Assembly (NCBI RefSeq): GCF_038561935.1
Contig: NZ_CP102770.1
Coordinates: forward strand, 4,278,001 to 4,342,000
Direction of reading: 5' to 3'
Length of the DNA stretch: 64,000 nt
Origin: Myxococcus stipitatus
GTDB taxonomy: Bacteria; Myxococcota; Myxococcia; Myxococcales; Myxococcaceae
The notes beneath the pieces are model-generated. The model saw nothing but the letters and a program-made list of their open reading frames with translations, ran no database searches and was not told the origin of the DNA. The translations under genes were made by a program, and so were the position numbers. Positions within the stretch are counted from its first letter, which is position 1, and each line of letters starts with the position of its first letter. This document shows positions 1 through 8,400 of the stretch, in pieces.

Positions 1-1270
1 GCCGGTAGCGGGCGGCGTCCTTGATGAGACCCACCAAGTCCCGAGGATGACAGGCCCGAAGCTGCATCGTCCGGGGCTTGTAGTAGTGCTCGACGAGGTA
101 CGTGACGGCCTGGTCCACGTAGGGGATGCCCGCTGCCTCGCACACCCGGCGGAAGATCTCCCGGTACGACTCCTCGTCGGGGTTGGTGACCTCGATCTTG
201 TACTTGATGCGCCGGAGGAAGGCCTCGTCCACCAGCTCCTTCGGGTCCAGATTCGTGGAAAAGACGAGAAGCTGATCAAACGGGATTTCGAACTTCTTGC
301 CCGTGTGGAGGGTCAGGAAGTCGACCCGCTTCTCCAGGGGGACGATCCAGCGGTTGAGCAGGTCCGTGGGGTGGACCTTCTGGCGGCCGAAGTCGTCGAT
401 GAGGAGCATGCCGCCGTTGGCCTTCACCTGGAACGGGGCTTCGTAGAAGCGGGTGCTCTCCGAGTAGATGAGGTCCAGCGTCTCCAGCGTGAGCTCGCCG
501 CCGACGACGACGGCGGGCCTGCGGCAGAGCATCCACCGCTTGTCCATCTCGAAGGTCTGCCGACGGCCGCCGCTGGTGCCACCCATCTCCAGCGCGACGG
601 GCGTGTGCAGCAGGTGGTCATGCACCTGGATGATTTGATTTCCAATCTCCAGGCAGTGCGGGACGAAGACCTCGCCGCCGAACATGTGGGAGACGGCCTC
701 GGCCAGGCTCGTCTTGCCGTTGCCGGGCGGGCCGTAGAGGAACAGCGAGCGCCCGGAGTTGACCGCGGGGCCCAGCTTGTCCATCAGCTCCGCGGGGACG
801 GTGAGGTGGCTGAGCGCCGCCACCAGCTCCTCCTGGCTGACGACGGGCGTCTCCTCGGTCTGGCTGGTGATGAGCGCGTTGTACTGCTCGATGGGGACGG
901 GCGCGGGGCCCACGTACGTCGTGCGCGTCAGCGCGTCGCGTGCGTACTCGCGGCCCTTCTCCGTGAGGATGAACTCCACCGACGCGCGGCCAAAGCCCTT
1001 GCCGCCCCGCAGGTCCACGAGCTTCTCCGTGGCGAGGAAGTCCACCACGTGCTCGATGACGCCGGGCCAGGGCAGGCACATCTCCTCGGCGATGCCCATG
1101 CCCGTGCCGGTCCCCGCGTAATAGAGGAACTTCAGCGCGATATCCGAGAGCAACCCCATCTTCAGGCCCGTCTCCTCCACCGACTTCGGCTCCGGCGGAG
1201 CGATGTCGAGGATGGATGGGTTCTCGAGCCTGAAGGGATTTTCGTCGTAGACGTGACCGGCGGGAGCCAT
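1..1270 (-). CDS. AAA+ ATPase, C-terminal end cut off by the window edge
   Basis: The ATG at 1270 opens a frame that runs without a stop to base 1, so at least 423 codons are visible and the C-terminus is missing. Residues ~1-150 look like winged-helix regions. A Walker A motif GPPGNGKTS lies near residue 180 and a Walker B motif LLIDDFG near 285-294. A sensor-type segment follows in which an asparagine sits in VFSTNLDP. Together these mark an AAA+ ATPase of the kind that opens or remodels a partner protein. I do not recognise a specific family member, and the partner is not in the window. It lies downstream of ilvE on the same strand with a ~96 bp gap, so it may be transcribed separately. 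Confidence 0.8.
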   Translation of the reverse strand, partial: MAPAGHVYDENPFRLENPSILDIAPPEPKSVEETGLKMGLLSDIALKFLYYAGTGTGMGIAEEMCLPWPGVIEHVVDFLATEKLVDLRGGKGFGRASVEFILTEKGREYARDALTRTTYVGPAPVPIEQYNALITSQTEETPVVSQEELVAALSHLTVPAELMDKLGPAVNSGRSLFLYGPPGNGKTSLAEAVSHMFGGEVFVPHCLEIGNQIIQVHDHLLHTPVALEMGGTSGGRRQTFEMDKRWMLCRRPAVVVGGELTLETLDLIYSESTRFYEAPFQVKANGGMLLIDDFGRQKVHPTDLLNRWIVPLEKRVDFLTLHTGKKFEIPFDQLLVFSTNLDPKELVDEAFLRRIKYKIEVTNPDEESYREIFRRVCEAAGIPYVDQAVTYLVEHYYKPRTMQLRACHPRDLVGLIKDAARYR

Positions 1271-1366
1271 CGGGGCCCTTTTAGCGCAATCCCACGTGGG
1301 GAGGGCACGCGGCGATGGGGGAGGGCGGGTGCCCGGTCCTCGTGGGTCCGGGCCCCCCCAGGTGCA

Positions 1367-2314
1367 TCACACGTACGTGAGCCACTCCGCGTAGCGCGGC
1401 TCCATGCCTCGGACCGTGCGGAAGTAGGTTTCCTGCACGAACGTACCGATGGGGCCCGGCTTGCCCGCGCCCACCGCGCGGTTGTCCACCTCGCGCACGG
1501 GGGTGATTTCCGCGGCGGTGCCGGTCAGGAAAATCTCGTTACAGATGTACAGCGCGTCACGAGTGAAGGTGACCTCGTCCACGGCGCGGCCACTGTCGCG
1601 GAGAATCTTGAGGACGGTGTCGCGGGTGATGCCGTCCAGGATGGGCGAGGACAAGGGCGGCGTCTTGATGACGCCCTTCTTGTTCACCATGAAGATGTTC
1701 TCGCCGGAGGCCTCGGCGACGAAGCCGCTGATGTCCAGGAGGATGGCCTCGTCGTAGCCCGCCAGCACCGCCTCGCGCTTGGCGAGGATGGAGTTGACGT
1801 ACTGGCCCGAGATCTTCCCGCGCACCATGTTCACGTTGACGTGCATGCGAGTGAAGGAGCTCACCTTCGCGCGGATGCCCTCGCGAACGCCCTTGTCGCC
1901 CAGGTACGCGCCCCAATCCCACGCGGTGATGGCCACGCGCGTGGGGTTCACCGCGCCCAGGCCCATGGCGCCGTCGCCCATGAAGGCCACGGGCCTCAAG
2001 TACGCGCCGTTGGCGAAAAGGTCCTTCTGCTTGCGCAGCAGCTCCAGGCACGCGTCCACGAGCTGGTCCTCGGTGAACGGCATCTTCAACATGCAGATGT
2101 GCGCGGAGTCGAAGAGCCGCTGGATGTGCTCGCGCAGGCGGAACACCGCCAGCCGTCCATCATGCGTCCGGTACGCGCGAATCCCCTCGAAGACGCCCAG
2201 CCCGTAATGCAGGGCGTGCGTCATCACATGGACCTGGCCCTCGTCCCATTTCACCAATTGGCCGTCGAGCCAGATTTGATCCGCACGCAATACACTGGTC
2301 GAGGTCGAGCTCAT
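1367..2314 (-). CDS. ilvE: Branched-chain amino acid aminotransferase
   Basis: This 315-residue protein is a fold-type IV PLP aminotransferase, which transfers amino groups between glutamate and the keto-acids of Val, Leu and Ile in the cytosol. Lys167, in RGKISGQYVNS, aligns with the Schiff-base lysine of E. coli IlvE. The cofactor-binding segments SGENIF and LTGTAAEITPV are intact. Length matches the family. An AAGGAA ribosome-binding site lies ~8 nt before the ATG. In myxobacteria branched-chain amino acids also feed iso-branched fatty acid synthesis, so the enzyme is linked to membrane composition; that last point is known biology and not read from this sequence. Confidence 0.95.
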   Translation of the reverse strand: MSSTSTSVLRADQIWLDGQLVKWDEGQVHVMTHALHYGLGVFEGIRAYRTHDGRLAVFRLREHIQRLFDSAHICMLKMPFTEDQLVDACLELLRKQKDLFANGAYLRPVAFMGDGAMGLGAVNPTRVAITAWDWGAYLGDKGVREGIRAKVSSFTRMHVNVNMVRGKISGQYVNSILAKREAVLAGYDEAILLDISGFVAEASGENIFMVNKKGVIKTPPLSSPILDGITRDTVLKILRDSGRAVDEVTFTRDALYICNEIFLTGTAAEITPVREVDNRAVGAGKPGPIGTFVQETYFRTVRGMEPRYAEWLTYV

Positions 2315-2413
2315 ACGCGGGTTCCTTCGCCCTGAAATTGAGTCGTGGGACTGCCCGACTCTTCTAGCCAGCCACCGCTATGAGGTCAAAGCGTGAAAGA
2401 CCTTTCGCGGTAT

Positions 2414-3868
2414 TCAGAGGACGTGGGGAATTGGCGCGAGCATGCGGCGGAGGAAGGGGAGGTCCTCGGCGAGTGCCTTGCGACCCAAGTGGAGTGCCTT
2501 GGACGCGAGCTCCACGTTGGGCACGACGTCGAGCGGTGACAGCGTGCGCGGGAAGCGCTTGACGTGGTGCGCGTAGGGCAGGTTCGGGCTCACCGTCATC
2601 GCGGCCAGGCGTTGGAGCGGGAGCCAGAAGGGCGTGGTGAGCCTGGGCGCGAAGCCATCCAGCGCGAGGATGAGGGTGTTGCGTGTGCCGATGCGGCCTT
2701 GCGCGACGGCCTTCCACGCGGCCTTCGCGGGGAGGTTGTCCACCAGCCCTCCGTCGATGAGGCGCGCCACGCCGTGCTGCGCCATCAACCCCTCCAGCAG
2801 CGAGTGCATGCGCGGGTCTTCGCGCAGCACGTCGTAGTGGATGACGCCGGGGAGCGCGGAGGAGAACCCGGCCGCGTCCAGGGCGTCGAACTCGCCGGTG
2901 GCGTCGTCCGCGCCCAGGTGCATGCGCACGGTGATTTCGGGGCGTGTGAAGAGCTCCGCCATGGCGCCCATCGTCGCCTGGAGGCGGCGTGTGACCCCCG
3001 CGGGGTTGAGCAGCCCCAGGGGGCTCGTTCCCAGCAGGCGCTCGTAGTACTCGAGCGGACGCGGGAGCATGCCTCGGCGGATGCCGCCCACCGAGATGAG
3101 CGTGGGCACCGGCAGGTCCTTGAGACGCAGGCCACTGCCCTCGGGGCCCGCGCCGAAGAAGCGCCCCAGGCCCGCGCGCAGGAACAGGCGCAGCGCCGCG
3201 GGAAGGCCGTAGCGGCTCTCCGTGGAGATGAAGCGGAAGAGCTTCCGGAAGGAGAGCCCGCGGACGATGTTGATCATCTCCGTGGGGTCGAAGCGCGCCA
3301 TGCGCGAGCGCATGATGGCGAGGATGGCGCCCATGGACGCGCCCGCGAGCAGCTTGGGCTCCAGGCCGTGTTCCGCCAGGAGGCTCATCACGCCCAGGTA
3401 GACGAAGGCGGTGCCGCCTCCGCCGCCGGTCACCATCACCAGCTCCTTGTGGCGCAGCTCGCGGTCCATCGCCTCGGGAGGCACGCGGCCTCGCAGCCGG
3501 GAGACCACCGCGTCGCGCGCCCGCGCCGCGTGCTCGCGCAAGTCGCGCACGTGGGGGATGAGCTGATCTCTCGTCGGAGGTTGGCTTCCGCCGAGGACGG
3601 GCGTGAGGCGGCGCTCCACCTCATCGCGGAAGGGCGTGAGCAGCGCGCCCACGCCCACGTCCAGCCCGCCGTGCTGAATCTTGTAGAGCCGCGCGAGTGA
3701 CAGCGCGGTGCGGAGCACGGCTTCCTCGTGCTCGCCTATCAAGGCGGGATTCGCCAGCGACGCGCGCACGAGGGACAGCTCCAGCTCCTCGAGTGGGCGG
3801 GTGATCTGGAAGCGTTCCTTCAGGAGCACGGGGATGCCAGGGCCTCTCGGGGCGCAAGCGCCCAGCAT
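2414..3868 (-). CDS. Patatin-like phospholipase
   Basis: The 484-residue protein has the patatin lipase signature. A glycine-rich oxyanion loop (VTGGGGGTAFVYLG) is followed by the nucleophile elbow GASMG and, ~200 residues later, the catalytic-dyad aspartate in DGGLVDNLP. Such enzymes hydrolyse acyl chains from phospholipids or related lipids with a Ser-Asp dyad. The N-terminal ~145 residues are helical and not recognised. No signal peptide or clear membrane segment is seen, so a cytosolic or membrane-peripheral location is likely. The start is uncertain because no good ribosome-binding site precedes the ATG. The gene follows the MoxR gene on the same strand with a 49 bp gap, compatible with co-transcription. 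Confidence 0.88.
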   Translation of the reverse strand: MLGACAPRGPGIPVLLKERFQITRPLEELELSLVRASLANPALIGEHEEAVLRTALSLARLYKIQHGGLDVGVGALLTPFRDEVERRLTPVLGGSQPPTRDQLIPHVRDLREHAARARDAVVSRLRGRVPPEAMDRELRHKELVMVTGGGGGTAFVYLGVMSLLAEHGLEPKLLAGASMGAILAIMRSRMARFDPTEMINIVRGLSFRKLFRFISTESRYGLPAALRLFLRAGLGRFFGAGPEGSGLRLKDLPVPTLISVGGIRRGMLPRPLEYYERLLGTSPLGLLNPAGVTRRLQATMGAMAELFTRPEITVRMHLGADDATGEFDALDAAGFSSALPGVIHYDVLREDPRMHSLLEGLMAQHGVARLIDGGLVDNLPAKAAWKAVAQGRIGTRNTLILALDGFAPRLTTPFWLPLQRLAAMTVSPNLPYAHHVKRFPRTLSPLDVVPNVELASKALHLGRKALAEDLPFLRRMLAPIPHVL

Positions 3869-3917
3869 ACACCGTCCAACCGACCCGCCGCCCGGGGGCG
3901 CACCGACCTGGTGCCGC

Positions 3918-4856
3918 TCACGCCTGGGCGATTTGCGGCAGGTTGGCGCGGGCCTTCTCGATGTCGCCCTCGTACTTGAGCACGAGGTTCAGCGTGGAGG
4001 CCACGACGTCCGAGGTGAGCTGGTCCGCGTTGAGGAGCACCAGGCTCTGCGCCCAGTCCAGCGTCTCGCTGATGGAGGGGGCCTTCTTCAAGTCCAGCGC
4101 GCGGATGGCGGCAACGGCCTCCACAACCTGCTCGGCCAGCACCTGGGGCACCTGGGGCAGCCGCGCGCGGACGATGCGCAGCTCGCGCTCCCGGTCGGGG
4201 AAGTCGATGTGCAGGTGGAGGCAGCGGCGCTTGAGCGCGTCGGACAGCTCGCGCGCGGCGTTGGACGTGAGCAGCACGCGCGGGATGTGCTTCGCGCGGA
4301 AGGTGCCCAGCTCCGGAATCGTGACGGCGTTGTCGGAGAGGACCTCCAGCAGGAAGGCCTCGAACTCTGGGTCCGCCTTGTCGATTTCATCCACCAGCAG
4401 CAGGGCGGGGCGCTCGGAGAGCTGGGCGCGGAGGATGGGGCGGGGCAGCAGGAAGCGCTCGGAGAAGAACACGGCGTCGCCGGACGCGAGCCGGTCCGCG
4501 GCCTCCGCCAGCGACGAGGTGCCCTCCACCATCTCTCCAATCTTGTCCTTGAGGAGCTGGGTGTAGAGCAGCTGCTTGGCGTACTCCCACTCGTAGAGGG
4601 CCTTGGCCTCGTCCAGTCCCTCGTAGCACTGGAGGCGGATGAGCTCGCGGCCCAGCGCCGACGCCATGGCGCGCGCCAGCTCCGTCTTCCCCACGCCCGC
4701 GGGGCCTTCCACCAGGATGGGCTTGTCCATCCGGTCCGCCAGGAATGCCGCCGTGGCGATTTCAGGGGAGGGCAGGTATCCCACCTGCTCCAGCTGCTCT
4801 TCCGCGTCCGCCACGCTCTTGAATGCGCGGACCTCTGCCGTTGAAGGGGTGCTCAC
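3918..4856 (-). CDS. MoxR-family AAA+ ATPase
   Basis: I choose the GTG at 4856 (312 residues, beginning MSTPSTAEVRAFKSV) because the 32 residues between it and the upstream ATG at 4952 do not look like a conserved protein. Walker A is GPAGVGKTEL and Walker B LLLVDEIDKAD; LLTSNAARELSDALKRRC gives sensor 1 and the arginine-finger region. This is the MoxR group, chaperone-like ATPases that usually help insert cofactors or metal ions and commonly sit beside a von Willebrand factor A protein. No VWA gene is adjacent here; the downstream neighbour is a patatin-like phospholipase. The client is therefore unknown. Confidence 0.88.
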   Translation of the reverse strand: MSTPSTAEVRAFKSVADAEEQLEQVGYLPSPEIATAAFLADRMDKPILVEGPAGVGKTELARAMASALGRELIRLQCYEGLDEAKALYEWEYAKQLLYTQLLKDKIGEMVEGTSSLAEAADRLASGDAVFFSERFLLPRPILRAQLSERPALLLVDEIDKADPEFEAFLLEVLSDNAVTIPELGTFRAKHIPRVLLTSNAARELSDALKRRCLHLHIDFPDRERELRIVRARLPQVPQVLAEQVVEAVAAIRALDLKKAPSISETLDWAQSLVLLNADQLTSDVVASTLNLVLKYEGDIEKARANLPQIAQA

Positions 4857-5052
4857 CCGGCGGAACTTACCCGAGGCCCCCCGGGCAACTGCGGCAAAAA
4901 TGCCAGCCTCCTGGGGCCCCCAACCCTGCCCTCTCGCTCTACCTCCCTGCAACCCACTGAAAAGACATAGGGAAATAATTTTCGCACCGTGGGCACACCC
5001 CGTGCATCTCAGTGGCGTAACTCACGAAGGGAAAGCAAAGAGGTCCGTGGTC

Positions 5053-5274
5053 ATGATGTGGGCGTGGATGAGGATGGTGATGGCGCTGGCGGTCATCCTG
5101 CTGCCGGGCGGTTTCCCCCTGCTGCTGGCGTATGTCACGCTGCGGACGCTGATGAGCCGCTGGCGAGAGGCGCGGGCCCAGGCAATCCGGTTGGGGCGCG
5201 CGGTCTCCCTGCGCGACGTCGTTGCCTCACTGCATTTCAAGGAGCTGGTGCGCGACGCGCGCGCCGCCCTCTAG
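5053..5274 (+). CDS. Small single-pass membrane protein
   Basis: The 73-residue product starts with two methionines and contains one hydrophobic helix (residues ~5-30, including MALAVILLPGGFPLLLAYV), followed by an arginine-rich amphipathic tail. An AGAGG sequence lies ~9 nt before the ATG. No family is recognised. The positive tail after the membrane helix suggests the C-terminus stays in the cytoplasm. It is divergent from the MoxR gene and convergent with aglZ. The AT-richer 60 bp upstream (around 4960-4990) is the likely promoter zone, but no clean consensus is visible. Confidence 0.6.
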   Translation: MMWAWMRMVMALAVILLPGGFPLLLAYVTLRTLMSRWREARAQAIRLGRAVSLRDVVASLHFKELVRDARAAL

Positions 5275-5346
5275 TTTCGTCTCGGGGTAGGGCACAGATG
5301 TCGCGGTCCGCTGGACACGTGGCCTTCTGAGCTCCCCCGCCTGGCG

Positions 5347-5432
5347 TGCCGGCTTCCCGGCAGGTGCCGCTTCTCCAGACAGCCGCGTGATGGACTTCCG
5401 GCGGGGGCCACCCACGCCCTGGCGATGGCCCC
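5347..5432. terminator. Hairpins in the convergent gap between the small membrane protein and aglZ
   Basis: Two inverted repeats lie between the convergent genes. One is TGCCGG/CCGGCA with a 4-base loop at 5347-5362. The other is GGGGCCA/TGGCCCC at 5404-5432. Neither is followed by a clear T-run, so termination is inferred from position. Confidence 0.3.
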
Positions 5433-5443
5433 AGCCTGGCAGG

Positions 5444-8400
5444 CTACTTGTCCAGCTCGTCCACCAGCGCGGTCCAGTCGTCGTCTTCCTTGGGAGCGGT
5501 GGTAACGGGGAGCTGAACGACCATGGTGCGGTCGGTGGGCTCCGACTCGTCGCTCCCCAACATGACGGGTGCGGGAGCCGGGGCCTTCTTCGCGGCGGGC
5601 GCGGCCTTGGCGGCGGGCTTCGCGGCCTTCGCGGGCGCGGCGGCGGCCGGAGGGATGGTCTGGTTGACCTGCGGAGAGCGGGCCAGGTCGTCTTCGTCCG
5701 CCGAGGGCGCGGCCTTGGCGGCCTTCGCGGCGACGGGCGCGGGCGTGGCGGGTGACTTGCTCTTGAAGCGAGCCAGCTCCAGCTCGGCGACCTTGAGCGC
5801 CTTGCTCTTCTCCTGCACGGACTGCTGCAGGCGCGTCACTTCCTGGGCCTTGATGGCGTCGCGGCGCTCGAGCTCGGCCTTCTGCTTGGTGTTGAGCTCC
5901 TCGACCTCGCGCAGCTGCCGCGCCTCCAGGTCCTTGCGCTCCTTCTGCGCGGTGGCGAGGCGAGCGGCGGCCTCGTTGGCCTTGCCCTCGGCGGCGGAGA
6001 CCTTCGCGGCCAGGTCCTTCTCCGCGCGGGCCTTGGCGCCCTGGGCGTTCTCCAGCGCGAGCTCCAGGTCCTGGACCTTCTTGGCGCGAGCGGCGAGCTG
6101 CGCTTGCAGGTCCTTGGCCTTCGCGTCGGCGTCGGCGGCCTTCGCCTGGGCTTCCTGGGTGAGCTGGGCGACGCGCTGCTCGGCCTTGGCCAGCTTCGCC
6201 GCCAGCTCGTCCGCGGCGCGCTTGGCCTCCGCGCGCTCCTGCTGCGTCTGCTGGGCCTGCTGCTGCGCCCGGGCCTCGGCCTGCTGGAGGTTGCTCGTGA
6301 GAGCGTCGCGCTCCTGCGCCAGCTTCTGGTGCTGGGCACCCGCCGCGCGCAGCTGCTCCTCGCGCTCGCCGAGCGCCTTCTTCGCCAGCTCGAACTGGTT
6401 GTTGAGCCCGGCCATCTGCTGACCGAGTCCATCCGCATGGCGCTTGGCATCGGTGGCCTGCGTCTGGAGCTTGGTCTCCATCGCCTTGAGCTGCTCGGTC
6501 CGGGTGGCCACCTCGCGGTTGAGCACCTCGGCCTGACGCATCTTCTCCTGCGTCACCTGCGTCAGCTTGCGCAGCGTGTCCGACAGCTCCTTGCCCTTGT
6601 TGGCCAGGTCGTTCTGGAGCAGCTCCTCGCGGCGCTGGGACTCCTCGGTGAGGGTGTCCAGGCGCTCCTTGAGGGTGGCCCGCGCGTCCTCCACCTGCGC
6701 GAGCTGCGCGGTCAGCTGGGTGACGTCCGCCACCCGAGCGCCCAGCTCGTGCTTGGTGATGGTGAGCTGTTCGCCCAGCTCCTCCACCTGGTTGCGCGCC
6801 TCGTTGAGCTCGCCCTGCAGCGCGGCCTGGGTGCTGGCGGCCTGCTGCCGGCTGGTGGTGTGGGCCTGCTGCTCGCGCGACAGCGTGTCCCGGGTGGCGG
6901 CGAGCTGACCCTGCACCTGCGAGAGCGTCTCGCTGGTGGCCTCCAGCTCGGAGCGCAGCCCGTCGCGCTCGCCCGTGAGGGCCTCGATGGTCGCGCTCGT
7001 CTCGGCGGCGAGCTTCTCGTGCGCGGCCCGCTCCGCCTCGTAGTTGCCCAGCGTCTCGGAGAGGTCTCCGCGGAGCTGGCCAATCTGCTGCGTGAGGGAC
7101 TGCTCCAGCGCGTCCTTCGCCTCGCCCAGCGCCTTGAGCTCGGCGGTGCGCTGGTCGCGCTCGCCCGTGGTCCTCGCCAGGGCGTCGTTCGTGTCCTGCA
7201 GCGCTCCGCGGGTCTCATCCAGCTCGAGCTTGAGCGCGTCGCGCTGTGCGGTGGTGGTGCCCAGCTCGTCGCGCGTCTCCTCCAGCGTGTTCTGCGTCTG
7301 GGTGAGGGTCTGGCTGGTGGCCTCCAGCTCGCCGCGCGTCTCGGCCAGCGCGCCTTCCGTCTGCGCCAGCGTGGCCTGGGTCTGCGAGAGCTGCTGCTCG
7401 GTGCGAGCGAGCGTGTCCTGGGTCTGCGCCAGCGTCTGGCTGGTGGCCTCGAGCTCGCCGCGCGTCTCGGAGAGCGCTTCCTCCGTCTGTGCCAGGCGGG
7501 TCTGCGTCTCGTTCAGCGTCTGGCTGGTGGCCTCGAGCTCGCCGCGCGTCTCGGAGAGGGTCTGCTCCGTGTTGGCCAGCGTGCCCTGCGTGTCCGAGAG
7601 CTGCTGCTCGGTGCGCGCGAGCGTGTCCTGGGTCTGCGAGAGCGTCTGGCTGGTCGCGTCCAGCTCGCCGCGCGTCTCGGAGAGGGTCTGCTCCGTGTTG
7701 GCCAGCGTGCCCTGCGTGTCCGAGAGCTGCTGCTCGGTGCGCGCGAGAGTGTCCTGGGTCTGCGAGAGCGTCTGGCTGGTGGCCTCGAGCTCGCCGCGCG
7801 TGGACGAGAGCGCCTCTTCCGTCTGGGCCAGGCGGGTCTGCGTCTCGTTCAGCGTCTGGCTGGTGGCTTCGAGTTCGCCGCGCGTCTCGGAGAGCGTCTG
7901 CTCCGTGCTGGCGAGGGTGCCCTGCGTGTCCGAGAGCTGCGAGGTGAGGGCCTGGATCTGGCCCGTGAGGTCGGCTTCCTGCTCCGCCTTCGCCGCGCGC
8001 ACTTCCTCGAGCTGCCGGGTGAGGTCCTCTTCCAGCGCGTCCTTGGCGATGCGCAGGGCCTCGATGCGGCCCGTGAGGTCCTCTTCGAGCGCGTTCTTCG
8101 CGTCGGTGAGTGCCTCCAGCTCGCCGCTCAGCTCGGCCTCGCGGTCGGCCAGGTGCGCCTTGACGGCTTCGACCTCGCCCTCGAGTTCGCCGATGCGCTC
8201 CAGCTGCTGCTGGATGCTGGAGTTGAGGTCCGCCTCGGTGCGCTCGTTGCGAGCGATGGTCTCGGCGAGCTCGCGGTCCAGCGTGGAGATCTTCGAGTCG
8301 CGGTCCTCGATGCGCTGGGAGAGCTCCGCCTCCAGGGCATCCTTGTCCAGCCGGAGCTGCTCGCGCTCGCTGGTGGTGCGCGCGAGGTCCGCCTCCAGGT

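Noticed and set aside
47..2335. Long plus-strand open frame of 762 codons
   Set aside because: It runs opposite to the truncated ATPase and ilvE, whose motifs are clear; it is a shadow frame produced by GC-rich codon bias.
4857..4952. ATG at 4952 as start of the MoxR gene
   Set aside because: The extra residues are unlike MoxR N-termini, while GTG at 4856 begins a typical sequence.
7268..7939. CRISPR-like array
   Set aside because: The repeats are contiguous without spacers and encode in-frame coiled coil.
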